The notes below the pieces were generated by a model. The model saw only the letters and a program-made list of their open reading frames with translations. It searched no databases and had not been told where the DNA came from. The translations under genes were made by a program, and so were the position numbers. Shown here piece after piece: positions 13,401-28,400 of a stretch of DNA of 64,000 bases. The first letter of the stretch is position 1. Each line of letters opens with the position of its first letter. The stretch spans positions 5,633,169-5,697,168 of the forward strand of contig CAIIXF020000010.1 of assembly GCA_903813345.2 (NCBI GenBank), in the 5' to 3' direction. The stretch comes from Owenia fusiformis (Eukaryota; Annelida; Polychaeta; Sabellida; Oweniidae).

Positions 13401-16400
13401 GATTCGGGGGAAATAACATGGCAGGGTATTACAAAGTTCCCTTAAACTTGAATATTCATCAGTTTTAGTGGTTCACTTTTTATATTAACCTTATGTATCT
13501 GATAGTTAAACAAATTAAAATATGTCCAGAAAAGGAAAATGTTATCTGCCCAACACAAGAAAAGATATTTCACTTTTTGTGATTTTACAACATGGGGTCT
13601 ACGGGGAATTTCCCCGACCTAGAAGTCACATTTTCAAAGAAAATTGAATTTTCAAAGTTGATAAACTCTTTTCAAACCCACATTTCTAGATGTAATTTTA
13701 CATGTAGATTCCAAATAGAACATCAGTTTGACTGAATTTTGAATTTTTAATGACATAAATCAAGATTATTTCTACTCGCACCTAGTCTATTGATTTTAAC
13801 CCTTACCAGGAAATTGCTCTTTTTGGGACTTTTATAACTTGTCAGTTACATTTATTAAGACTCGAAAAACAATATATGAAATTAAATAATTGATGGATGG
13901 TACACATTTTATGCTGAGGCCTATTATCCAATGACAATGTAAACTTATTTTGTTTAACCTAGAATATATTGCTCTTTATGCTCTAATGGGTTCATTTACT
14001 CTTATTGAACATTTCACACTTTGATGTAGAGATCTGTAATTGTATTGTCAATATGTGTTTCATTTTAAAAATCCCAATACATGTATATATTTCATCTTCT
14101 TATTTTTAAAATGTTTGCTGTCAATGAAATTCTAAACCATGACCTTTCAATGACATTTTCCTTTGAGGTAAATGGCTCATAGATGACTCCTAGTAATTGA
14201 TGCTACGGAAATTGTGGCAAAGTAATGTTTGAGATATAGGGATATCTGATTAATGAAACATTGATTTTCACTCATAAATATTTACTTATCTCTGTATGTG
14301 ATGCTAGAATTGCAATTAGTATACCATGCTTATCCATACTCCTACCCTACGCGTAGATTCTAGTTATAAACTACCCTCTGCCTAGTATCATGGGCTTTCA
14401 ACTAATTTCAACTAATTTCTAATTGAAAACCCATGCTAGTATAGACTATTTTACAGTTTAGCAGTCCTGCCCCTAAGATTGGTGTCTGTGACAGCCCGGG
14501 TAATAAATCATTTCAAATCTACCAAGTGGAAAGAACACATGCTAAATATGTGCTCATTCACTATGCGGTGATGTCATTGAAATGACCATACAGTGAATAG
14601 AAAGTCATCCGTATTTCGACGATGAACTCTGATTGGCTCGGTGAGATCAGATATTTTTTGTAAACTGAAAGAGTGAAGATAAAGCTCTCTTTTAAGAAGT
14701 GAAGTTGAACGAATGCAAAGGGTACCATACTCGAGGTTGTCTTGTAATGCTTTCAAATGATTCAACTTCCATCTACATGCAGATGTAATATAATATATAT
14801 TTATTATTAACTGAGAAATTCATGTCTGAGCCATACAGTACTTCACCCTCCTTTCAGCACAAATGCTCTCCCCTAGTGAACCCAGTATTAATTCAGTTCA
14901 CAAATGTCCCATTATGATGTCAGCTCACATTATTATTCCATTTCAGTTCAGCTTTATAGATTTGATTGCTTCATGTGATGGTAGTTATTAAGTTAGACAC
15001 AAAATAACTATAATAATTATATTATCATTATGATGCACACAAATTGTTTATGATAAAGCCATTTAAGTTATTAAAGTGATTTTAAATTGTTTATTACAAA
15101 GCCAATATTGGTTTATAAGTGCTGCTCTGCTGCGGGTGCATTAGCAGAATGAACAGCTAAATTCCTTCTTTTCCACGGGCAGCACCATCTGGTGGCGACA
15201 TCTTTTAACACAATTTTAAACCTCCGATCCATCGTGCAGTAAATAATAAAGTTGGTAGATGTAGCCACTAATTCTAGAATGTTTGCCACAAGGCGGTAAT
15301 TCCGATACAAATCGGTATTAAGATTGCCAAATATTGGTGTTGCGACTCCACGAAAGGCAAACGCTATTGGAATGTTACCGAGAAGGGACACAAAAATGAT
15401 ACAAATTAGTACCATTGTGAGCTGGTGATTGGTCATTATATGGTGATGTTCTTTGCAGTAGCGATGCTCTGAGTCATGATGCGGAATTTTCCAGGTGCAA
15501 ACAGAGTGGATCAGAATACACGTAAGAACTGTAAGAATAAGTGACGGTAAAAAATTACGAAACAACGCCCTTATCCAAGATAATGCTATATAGAGCGAAC
15601 TGTGTCCAAATTCAGACAAATCGTAAGTGTTACAATCTGTAATCTTACTAGCTATGAAATATGATATGTTTAGTGTTATTGCTCCTAATGCAATTATTGC
15701 TATGATGAGACGTGTATTAGGAATAGTGCAATACTTCATACTCAACAAGGGACGTTTAACATAGAGATACCGCTCTATAGCCAGGGCCATGGTGATCCAT
15801 ATACTCATCGTAGCGGAGATATTATTGAATGGCAACATGATGTAAACCTCATAGAATCTGCGTCCATAGCCTGCGGAATCCTGGGTATTGCAACTCATAC
15901 AACGAACGAATCCGATCGGAAACACCAGCATCAACGTCACCAAATCAGAACTCTCCAATGCCAGAAGATACGTATAAGGTGTCCCTTCTAAGCAACGCTG
16001 AGACAGTACTACAATATTAATGATGGTATATATGATGCCCAAGCCACATATGATTGGTATTATATAGACATATCCAATCTCTTCAGCATGTGTCATTGAA
16101 TGTTCACATTTTGCGTTCTCAGTATGGTTGTCATTGGTAATGATTGGCCAATCAAAGATCAGTGTTACATCATCCATTCTAATATGAGTATTATATGCCG
16201 CTGCTCAATTTGTCTTTGTTTTCTGCACTCCACTGCAAAATAAAAAAATGATTTAAACATATTTATACATGAACATTGTGTTAATTATTTGGAACTATAA
16301 TTTGAACAAGGCATTCATTTAAACAATTTAAAAAAAGTACAAAGTACAGTCTGACCATGCCGAAACATGTTTCAGAAACACTCTATCACTTTGTTCCCAG

Positions 16401-19400
16401 CTACATCATATATAAATGTTCTAAATGAAACACAGAACAAAACCTGAGAGACAAAAGTGTAACAGTATATGCCTAATGAACAATTTGATTAAATGAAGAA
16501 TTGGAAATGTCAAAGCTAATACCCTTCCAGCTTTTCATTTACATATCAACAATTTGTTCACCTTAGCTTCTTACTAATGCTTTAATTCATAGTTTCTCAG
16601 TGAGAGGTTATTTGTAGGATCAGTGAACGCTACTCTTTATAGTATCAGCAAATGTTGTGAAATTAATTTGTTAGAATTCCAAATCGGATAACCTATACAT
16701 CTATGGCATTTACTCTTTATTGCACTCTAGGGTATTCAGCAAATCATTCCATAGATTAATTTCAAATTTTTAAGGATGTTTCTCGAAATGAAAGTGTGGC
16801 GAAGTTCAGTCTCTCTATCTTATCCCAAAAACACGAAAATAAGTTTGAATCAAAATTTCATTTATTTTGGAAAATTATATGTGCTGAAATTAAGTCATTG
16901 TCATTGTAAGTTTTTGTATGAATCCAGAAGATGCAACAAAATTCTGAGCTTTCAATTCCAATTGAGGTGGGCAGAGTTGAAATAAGAAGTCTTTTCAAAT
17001 AAAATATTAATAAAACCCATTTACTATAGTTGGCATAAAATTAGTGTGAATTTTTATAAAAAGTAAACAAGATTGATTTTCTGCCCACCCACAAAGCTTG
17101 AATGTTTACCGAAAGTTTGAGAATTTGGAAGATTTGGTGTGAAAGGAATGTCTAGATAAAACCCCTGAGCCTTGTCTCTTTAATTCATTACCTAATTAAA
17201 GTCAACAATGCATACTTTGAGTTGATTTCAAGTTAAAATGTATACAGTTATTAATAAAATTTTATGTAGATTATATAGGTAAACCATTTGTAAAGTATAT
17301 ATGTACAGAAATTATTTATGTTTTGATAAGTTGGATTAATGGATTATTGCTTTATTTACCAGGAATGTACAGTTGTCCATATAGTACCAAATATTATTAA
17401 GACTTATAAACATGATAACTAAACATCACTCATCTGCACTTTCCCGGACTCCTTACATCATTCTCTTTCAATATATCCAAAGAATAATTTCTTAAATTTG
17501 GTTGAATGATTTATCATATTTGGCTAATTCATTTCTGCCCTCCATTTTTGTAATATTATAAAGCTTAGATAGGGAGAATTAGATTGTTGGTATCATGAAA
17601 TATATTACAAAGTTCAAAGATGATAAATAATTTTATAACAAAAATGTAAACATTGGTAGGATTTCATAACAAAATAAAAAATAAAGGACAGTAATTTATA
17701 AACAACAATTAGTTGAAAAATCAAAGTGACATTTACTTAAGGAATAGAGACCGAGATTGTATGATTTATTGCATGATATATGATCGAAAATTGTATTCTG
17801 TTCATTTTTAAAGACAGAAATCGCATAGCAATTGAGGTCTTTGGCAATGGAGAAAATAAAATTTGAGGTCATATATTCGACATAAATCATAAAATCAAGG
17901 CCTTTGTTACGATTCTAATATGATAAACAGACAAGAAACACAACTACATGTATTTGCATTTAATAATTTTAGCAATCATACATACTCCAATATAGACCAG
18001 TAAATCAATTGTTCTAGATATTATGACGTCATGTATCATATTAGAATAAGGGATATATGTGAAGTGAAACAAAGGTACTTCACCAATAAGGTCAACTATG
18101 ACTTTGTCACAAAAGTCTAAACTGATTTGCTTTTGGGCATGCTGGATGGTTTCCATCCTAACAACTTGTTTGCATCATGCAGAACATTGCATTGTTGATA
18201 ATTTCTAGAGAGATCTAGAAGTATGCAATACACAGGGATTACTGAACTACAAGGTTGCTCTCCAATTAGAAGGCTCCTCTTTCCCTTCTAAGCCACTTGT
18301 AATCCATGGCTTATCGTCATATTCAGAGTCTAATGTGTAAGAATAGTTCCAATTATCGTCAGCTATTTTTGTATTTTATTGTAATTAATGGGCATTTGAC
18401 ACAACAATCACAACAAGCTCTATTTTCAATTAATTAAGAGTGACACCATGGACTGATGCTTTCACATTTACTGTTCACATGTGCAACTTAAGTCCTTCTG
18501 TTGTCTGCAAAACATCAATTTCCTGGTTATGATTAATATATTGTTTTTACAATAAGACTATGAGAAGTTTCATATGTCATCAGCTGATTTCTTTAGTGAT
18601 TTTAAAATCTAAATATATTTTCCCCAAACCTTTGCTGTCACCTTACTATGATGGGTTGCCACTGAAGAAGTTGATTAATGGCATATTACCATTTATATAT
18701 AGTACATACAGTATTTGTAAGTTATCATTACAAACTATATATAAATCATAATTCAAATTCTCTCCTAATGAACTCAATTAATTTTTGGTTTCCCAAAGCT
18801 TTTGTTAAGAACAGTAAATTATTCAGCATGAAAGATTATTTTGACTCAACCCCCTTTATATGTAATAGTGGTATGCCATTGATCAGCCTCGTTAACTTTT
18901 ATAGAGGCAGATAGACTTTGTATCTGACACCTCTAATGCTGAGCTCCATCAATGAGTATTGGTCCATACTTACTAGGCTTATTTAGCTGACTATGTATTT
19001 GTCATCATCAGTTCAGATTATACTGAAATGGCACGCTGTCCTTTTTGAGCTAGTCTCAGACGTATTTCAATAACTTATGAAGACAAAAAGTGTTTTTGCT
19101 AGAACAGCAATGACAGTGAATGATGGAATCCCCCAAGGGTTCTATATTTCTTTTATTAACTCATACGCTGTTGTCATGTTGATCTAACTGACGACTGGTT
19201 GTTCAAAGAATATTTTTGTTGTATTTGGAAAGCAATATGTTGTTATTGTCTTTTGCTGATGGGCACACAGCCAGTTGGCACATCTATTCTTGTCATCCCA
19301 AGAAAATACGCAAAAAGCGAAAAGCAAACTGCTGTGCCAAGATCTGCATTATTAGGTTTTGAGCATGCTTGGTATTCTACATACAGTGTACTTGGCCAAT

Positions 19401-22400
19401 TACATCTCCAAGTGCAATAACACATCAAAGTGTGTCTCGTCATCATCACTGTTGTTGATATTGATAAACTTGTTGGAGATGATGCATTGAGCACATGTTG
19501 ACACCTTACAATGAAGTCCAAAAATATTCTGCTCAGAAATCGGTGATTTGCATATATGTGTCATTCTGATACTCATAGCATCTTTCTGTTTCACCTGAAA
19601 CATGCTCTGATATTATGAGGCATATTCTGTGATCTGAGCACATCAGATGGGAAGAGTTATAACTGTCAATAAGTGTGATAGTTATCATGTAATCATTTAC
19701 CTTAATGTCAATACATTACATAATAGGCATTGTATTTAACAGCAGATATTAGCACAGGCATGTGTACAAAAGTTTAATGACCCCAATTAGATGAAATATG
19801 AGCTGGGATGAAAGATCTCAAAAATCCTCAATTTTGGGCTCTCCTGGATCACCAAATCAAGCTCATTATATCATGGCATCTCAGAGCTGATAGGAGTGAG
19901 ATGTCATGGTTATCATGATGTATATGTGTAAGCTAATTGTGTGTGAATGTGTGGATGTAAATAGTACCTCTGGTATGTTTTAGCGTTAAACCTCTTCCCT
20001 CTAGTCAGATTAGCTGATGAAACAACCCCTTTTTGGTTGTCCAGTTGGCGGAGCAGTCTAGAGTACTGAACATGCTAAGTTAAGCGCAGTCGTGAGTTTG
20101 AGATGCATGAGCTCCTTGCATTTGTTTATTCATTGATTGAGTGATCACAATTGATGACAAACACAACATATGTAAAATCTGGTTTGAGTTGTTTTGAGAG
20201 AGGAATGTCACTCAAGCCTGTTGTATTGTTCAATATTTCATTTATTGATTTGTCTGAATTGTCAAATGTTTTGGTATGTCAACAGCGTAAGGGGCACTGT
20301 GAACAGGATACACAACTATTTTGAAAGATCTTACACAACTTTTCTTAATTTGGTCATTAATCTTAAGTTTTTCAGTTCATGTTTTATGGATGGAATCATT
20401 AAGCATTTGAAAGTGAACAGTAAAAGGTCACTGTAACCATATTGTATTGTTCAGTAATCATCAGTAATCCCTTGAAACTTTTTTCTATTTAAGTGCTTTA
20501 ATTATTTGTGCACTTAAATCATGACGTAGTTTGAAAAAGTGTTGGTTCGAACATTCTGTATTTTATTAGAAACTGTTAATTCATGGTTTGATCAATGATT
20601 TTCATTTCACTGTGTGAATGCTTCTTATCTTTAGCGTGTCTGTATTATTCCGGTTTGGAACCACATTGACTGGAATACAGGCAATAATACTGACAGGCTT
20701 CCCACAGCCTGTTGTACTCAATTCTATTTGTACATTAATCATTGTCTTTTGTCTCTTTATCTGATCCTACACAGCTCTGTATTTCAAACCATGTTCTATG
20801 ATTTGTTACTTTTTACTTGGGCATTAACTGTTACACGTTCAACCCCCTTTCCCCTGTCAAAAAACAATGTACCAATTTCTTTTCTGTGTGTATTTTATGA
20901 TTGCATGTATGTCTTATATTTGACACTTTTTATTGCCTTATTTTAAGATTTTATGCTATACTTTTGGGCTTTAAACATGATAGGGTGATTTTGTATTGAG
21001 GGGAAGATATCAGATCTTTCTAATAATCTGTCAGGAGCAAATAGAATTTAATTAAAATGAATGACTTAGTATTCCCACTTGCTAGGTGAAATATGAAATA
21101 GAGTCCAGAGTTGCACTAACTTTGGATTGTAATCATGTTAGCTACCAGGATATAGATTTTGTGCCACGGGGATCTCTATAGTGAAAGCTTGTTACAATTA
21201 CTCCAACCGAATTTATTTCGAGAAGAGGCTGACCAGAATAATACTAAATATAAATAGGTCTGGAGGTTTGGTAAAGGATATTGAGAATTACCAGATTATG
21301 GGCTTTGAATAGCCCATGCCAGAAATTGAAACAGGACATTAACATGCAAAATGTCACTACCTGTCATTTGTTACAGACGCTGAATGCCAAACCCTGATCA
21401 CTCGTTTTGGTGACATAATAATTTTAAAAAATGTGTGTGTCACACAATAGTAATTTAGTTGCTGGAAATACCCTTCTTTTCAATTGCTGCATTTACTTTC
21501 TCCCTGGAATTAAACATGTCATTATTGTTTTTGTTTTTATAAACTTCTTATAAAATTTTAGTCAGAACAATTAGTTGCCATAGTTTCCCTGGACTTTTTC
21601 TGTAGTTACTTTCTTTACTGCTGTGGCCTTTATCTTTAAGATTTCTCTTATATATACCAAAGTCTCTGTTATCTATCATAAAACTGTGCCTTCTTTCACT
21701 TTTTGACTATAATACTGAAAAGGAATATTCCTTTCACTTGATTTTCAAAATGATCTCTTATTTTATCTACTTCCTGAGACATATTATAATACCTAACACT
21801 AATTACTTTAGCAGCTTATTTTGCTGTGAGATGAGACACAATATTTGTTAAGCCTGTGAATCATGTTCATACTAAGTAAGGTGAGCATATATTAAACAAA
21901 TAAAGGCATTTATCGAGCTCAGCGTAATTGCACAATGTGAAATTAAGTGGAAGTCAAGTGACTTTAGTGTGAGGTTGAGAAATTTATAAAACCTAAAAAA
22001 TAAGCTATTGAAGGATTACAGTCCAATATTATATGGAAAAAATACATTCATATATTTAAGATATTTTGTGTATTTCAGATGAATTAGTTTTACATCTTTT
22101 TTTATAAAGATGTAATTTACGAACAACCTGTTTGTCGACTAACAGTGATCGCGTGATGTTTTATGCCCTTGTCACATAATTGAACATACTTAAAATGTGT
22201 TTTGAGTATATACGCATGCGCCAGATGTACTACTGCTATTCACAATTCCGAACACCTCGATTGTTGGTGTTAGTTGCTGCTTAAACAGCCAGATTAGATC
22301 GTTAATTAGGTCAGCTATTGCTTTTGAGGCGAGAGCTGGTAACTAACGGAATGCACTGCGGGTACTATTCATATTTAAATGAGTTTGCCGTCTAATTGCA

Positions 22401-25400
22401 ATCGACACGGTAGCCGATAGCCGCTATTTGCATTTGCGAATACAAGCTAAATATCTGATACTTGTGTTTGACATAGGATATTTCAAAACTTGGCACAAAG
22501 GCTTTTTCACCCATGCATGAAAAAACAATGATTTTTCAGTGGTCCATTATCAGATATGAACAAATGACATATCATTGGAAAGAAGAGACACATGGCTTCA
22601 TGGTAAATTCAATGAAATAAATGTAATCATCACTGATTTTGTGGTTTTACAATGTTTTTGCTTGTTGCATTTTTAGGACACACCTATAATATAACTAGAC
22701 TTTGAAAAAAAAAATTCTGAAATTTCAAAGGTTATCAAAGGTTAATGAATTAAAGGTCGGATCAGAACAACTTGGAACCTGTAGATGATTTTTGTAAAAA
22801 TAAGGTCAATGACTAAGGTGTCAGTAGTTAGTTACAAGTTTCACCACCAGGTGGCTAATTTGAGTGAAATAACATGGCAGATCAGGGCATGGACTTTCAA
22901 TTAGAAAGCCCATGATCAGGGGTTTCACTAGAATTTCTCATAACAGGCTAAATAAATGAAAACAACAGGCAAAATTAATGGAAATACTAAATTTAACATG
23001 GGAAAGTTGAAAAGTCCCGAAAAACAACAAGCGGCAATTCTGTAAACATAGCGCAATTAGCTTTACAAACACTTTTACATGTTATTAATAAGTATATGAC
23101 CACATGGAAATTATCAATAGTGAAATACATATTCCAAACAATTTTGATATCAATCGTACCAACATCTGTATATACCAACCGACTTACTACATAAAGTAAA
23201 AATCGATATACATTGTAATAAATAAACCATCATATTTTCAGAATTTCAGTGAATTTAACATTTATTGTTTTCAACCCTTTCTCAACTTGTTCCATTTAGA
23301 TTTATTTTCTTACTTGAAATTTCATTTCGACTAATGGTATATTTAATGAGAACAATATAATTTCTTAAAAAGAGATTAGTAGATAAAGAAAACAATTCTG
23401 AGCATGTTCTGACTATAAAGACAGTTGTCTTTTTTATCCATTCATTATCTCAAAGAAAAGTACGACAGTAAGTTTAATTTAGTTTAGTCATGGGCTTTCA
23501 AGAAAGCCAATGTTTTTGTTTAGTTAATCAATTTATTTATAGTGGTCAGTTCAACAAAATATGAAAACAACAGCTTATTAACCACAATTAACAATAATAA
23601 ATACAAAATTAATAGATGAAAATTATTTGAGATAAAGGGCAACTGAATTCATCTCAGATATATGTCCCCAATAACCTGGATATCTGTTGGTTTCATCTTA
23701 TAATATTTTGGTCATTTAATTTCTATAATTTTAAAGTCCCTGGTTGAATTACTCAGATGCGAGTAGGTACTTACCAGTTTCGCCACCAGTTGTCTGATTC
23801 GGGGGAATTAACATGGCAGGGTATTACAAAATTCCCTTAAACTTGAATATGCATCAGTTTTAGTGGTTCACTTTTCATATTACCCATATGTATCTGATAG
23901 TTATACAAATTATATTATATATTATGTCCAGTAAAAGAAAATATTATCTGCCCAACACAAGAAAATGTATTTCACTTTTTGTGGTTTTACAACATGGGGT
24001 TTATGGGGAATCTCCCCGACCTAGAAGTCACATTTTCAAAGAAAATTAAATTTTCAAAGTTGATAAACTCTTTTCAAAACCACATTTCTAAATGTAATTT
24101 TACATGTAGATTCCAAATATGACATCAGTTTGACTGAATTGTGAATTTTTAATGACATAAATCAAGATTATTTCTACTCGCATCTGGGATATTCACGTTT
24201 CGTAATTAATAAATGTATTTGAATGTCATTAAACAAAAAAGTTACATTTTTGGTAATACTGTCAACATTCTTTAGGAAGTCAATTGATAGCAATTGCATT
24301 TCCAGAGTCCAATTGACCAATTATCTTTGCATATTTTTGGACATACCCGTCTTCAAGGTCTGAAAATATTCCGAATCCAAGATGAAACTGTGTGAAATCA
24401 TTTGCCTTATCCTACAATACTCTTTGTGGAAAACTTTAAACTAATAGCTGAGACATAACATTACAGTATTTGCATTAAAATACAGATTATTATATGTTTA
24501 GCTTACCTTATATTTTGTGCAATTTTACATGATTGGCAATGCTTCAAATTTTTATTTTCTAATTGAGGGTCCGAGAATAATTCTGCACTGATGTGAGTTC
24601 ATAATAATCTCTACAAGAGGATTTAATGAGTTTCTTGTTGTGCAATCTCCATCGTTAGTCTCCATAGCTTATCTCAATAAGTCCTCGACCGTCTCTTTCC
24701 TCCGAGTCAACCTGTCCAAATAATGTCAGGCCGATCTGAAATGTGTCTGTACGTCATAAATTCTTTTTTTAATACCGATACCCACACATCCAAGTTGTAA
24801 TCTAACAGAGATAAATTAAATTGATTTTCTGTGTACATATATTATACTACATTATAGAAGGTTTGCTTACTTAAGAGAGATCAACAAGCTTGAGCTGCAA
24901 TAACTCTTCTATAATACTTAGGCCAAGTAAATAAATAATGTTTAGTGTACCATGCCCTCATGCACATGCATTGTATTTTAAAGAACAATACAGTCTGCCC
25001 TGAGGATTTGCCATAACCACTCCAGTGCTTGAATGAATTTCAGGTCTCGTGTCATGTTTATTAGATATGCTAAGTTTAAGAAATTATATAGAATGTAATA
25101 TCTGTTCTTACAAGAAAAGATATTTCATTTGTGAATCTACACAATGTAGTAATCACATTTTTAAGTTGATAAACAATTTTAAAACCATAGTTGTAAATTT
25201 GTGGGTAGATTTCAGAGCTGACGTCACTTTAACAACGTTATGAATATTCAATGATGAAAATGATCTTCAAAATGGTCTATTCTTTGCTAATATTCTAAAA
25301 ATGACATATCAGTATCACATGAAATTAACATACTTCGTTCGTTTCTTTTTCATTAAAAACTAAAAGCTATCCTTCTATGAAAACAAACAATTGAACTGAC

Positions 25401-28400
25401 GTTCTCTTCACAAAGCAGTGGCTTCTCTGGTAGGTTCTATCAATATCTTTTGTGTTCCTGTGAGACCTGGCTATAAATTAAGACATGCTTGTTTTTCAAT
25501 TTCACCTTCTAGCTTTTTCTATTTTTTAAAGTGTTCCATCTCTTCCTGTACTCAGAACAACCTTAGTGAGTATTAGTTAGTAGCCTGAGACATGAGACAC
25601 TTTTAGCTCAATATTAGTTATACAGTAAAGATGTACATTGGAGAACCTCTGTCTGTGTAACACTTTTCAACCATACCATTAAAGAACCTTTGAAGTGGAA
25701 CACCTCCAAAGTGGAACACTACTTTGAGATGCCACAGGTGTTCCACCTACACAGGTTTTACAGTTTACACTGTATGTACTAAATGATACATATAAAGTCA
25801 CTTGTAGATACTATCAAAATACAGTTCATGAGTTTTGCTCAACATTTATGTTTTAAGATGTGAATTGTAATTTTAAGTGTTGAAATCTCTCTTTTATATC
25901 TGAGAATCCTTATAGGTTAAAGTTGCTATACCAGAGCTTGCAAAATCTTTGTAAATTCCAACAGGCAGCAAGACAGAATTATCAGATCAAAGGCATAATA
26001 TAATCATTAGTGTATCGCACGTTATACTTTATAATTGTTACAGAGTGGAATGTCACGTAGAAAAATGGATTGTTAATCATATTTATTAATATTTAGTGTT
26101 GCATTGCAGTTAATACCACCAAGTTAATATCATTAACTCAGTAGATCTATGTGTAACAGCCACTTAAAGCATTCTCAGCAACCATTAAAGTACAGTGCAG
26201 GTTCACACACTTACAGTCATCTCAGGGAAATAAATGAGTTTCAAGCAGGGATCTAATTTTGACTATTAGGTACTGTAGTAAGGACTTGTAGAATTAAGGG
26301 GGCCATTTTGGATTTTCCATCTTATGGCCTAGTCACATAGCCCGGCCGATAAGGTTACGATGAGCCAGCGATGCAATTTTCACCAAACTCGGCCGAACAC
26401 CGGCCGGACATCCGTGGCGTTTGTTGCTTAAAACCGCATCGGTGGTAGCTCGGTGAAATTTTAACTTCGGAGTTAAATTTCACCGGGCTCTCACCGAGCT
26501 CCCTCATCATGTCATCGCAGCCCCATCGTAACCACATCGGAAAACACGTCGGCCGGTGCACGGCCGAGTATCGGCCGGTGTCCCGTGCATCTGAGACAAC
26601 CAGAGGACGAGGTTTTTTAACGGACAGCGGCCGAGCTCCGACCGAGCTCCGGCCGATGTGGGACAGAGCATCGGCCGGTCACTGTTCAAAGCCCGTTAAC
26701 AACCCGGCCGGCGATCGCACGGTGTCCTGTTACCTGCTGGGGTACCGGCCGTATTCCTTCCGATGTCCGGCCGACCTCCGGCCGGTAGTTGCTGCCACAT
26801 CGGCAGAAAAAAACTACCATTTTGAGACAGACTCCGTACGGTCACCGGCCGTTGTTCGGTCGGTCGCCTGAAGATGTCCGGACGGAGTCCGTTCACGTCA
26901 CCGAGCTCTGCTTCCGATGAGGAGAGCTCGGTGGCACCAAAAAAATCCACCGAGCTCTACCGATGCCGGACATCGGCCGGGCTATGTGACTAGGCCATTA
27001 AAATCTACTTTGTAAAGTCTTGTCTCCATGTTTCCTGGCAAACCAGTTGATATCAAATCAAATCAAACATTTTTTATGAAAATATCAATCTTATTAGTTT
27101 TTGGGCAGTCCGGGTAAAGTTTAAGGCGGCCACATTGGATTTTTTGTTTTAAAATCTAGTCTTCAACTGATTAATGTTCGACATTCAGGATGGAAAATTT
27201 GCAGTATATAGGATCACCCATTGGTGGGGACATGTTGTACATGTTTGTGTTCTTGTATTATTTCATGAAACTGTCTGTCAGGACATTAACTCAAAGAATG
27301 GTTGGAGATTAAATTTAAATCTTATTGGCCCATTTGGGCATGATACATCTACTGAAGAAGGGACTTTCAATATGGTTGCTCAATTCAAAATGGCCTCCAT
27401 TTTCCTAGAGAATGTAATCTTTGATATCTTGTAAAATACTGGTGGACTGATTTATAGGCTGATGTGGGGGGTATAATTTAATGTTAAACAAACCCTTATT
27501 TCTCTCTGCTTCTAGTTTGCTGGTGGTGAAATTAGAGGAGAAGGGGAGAAACTTATTGAGAGCTTTTAAATGAATTATTATTAATGTACATGTATCGGAT
27601 ATTTGAACATTGAATTCACATTAATAAATCCTTATGAATATTAGTGAGGCGCAGTTTATTGTGTTGTATCAGCTGTTTTATTGGCTTAATAATGTGGCAT
27701 GTTTATATCCCAAGACAATTATTTTTCTGAATTCATTTTAACAGTGTAACCATTCATAACATAGATCTATTTGTTTCTTAATCATGCAAGAAAACTGCCC
27801 CCTCCCTTCTTTGAAGGAAACAGGTTTGAGGTCGGTGCACAGGGACATTTGATTCCTGATAAGGTTAATGAGGTCATATGCAGTATGTCATAAATACAAT
27901 AATTAACATGATGTTATATGATTTTATAGCATATATGTGTATATTGTTATTGTTCTTTTCAATTTATACCTTCACATTTCTACTTCTGGGGGAAGTCAAC
28001 AAAAGATTATGGATTAGGTCTTCATTTAACTAGTCTTCATTTAACTTATCTCTTTGATTTCTCCATGGGCTTTCAACTTTCAACTCTAATTGAAAGCCCA
28101 TGATTTCTCAGACTTTCCGTAATCCTTTGATAGGTGCCAAAATAAAGAATAAATTGTGTGAAAAAATGTATTTAACAAGGCATTATCATGCAAAATGTTA
28201 TCCCCTGCCAACTGTTACAGACACCAACTGCCAAACACTAAATACTGAATGCCAAACACCAACCACCAAACACCATCCACAAAAAAGTTGGAGACTATAA
28301 CAATATGTTGATAATTAGTTCTTTAGTTACCCAAATTATATATTTTCAGAACATTCGACCTCATGAAACATCCTGTAGTCTTCTAGCCAAAGCCTCTGCC

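Noticed and set aside
26355-26950. Several overlapping ORFs on both strands in the GC-rich block
   Set aside because: GC-rich repetitive words suppress stop codons; the block is a TTA-flanked MITE and the translations are low-complexity.
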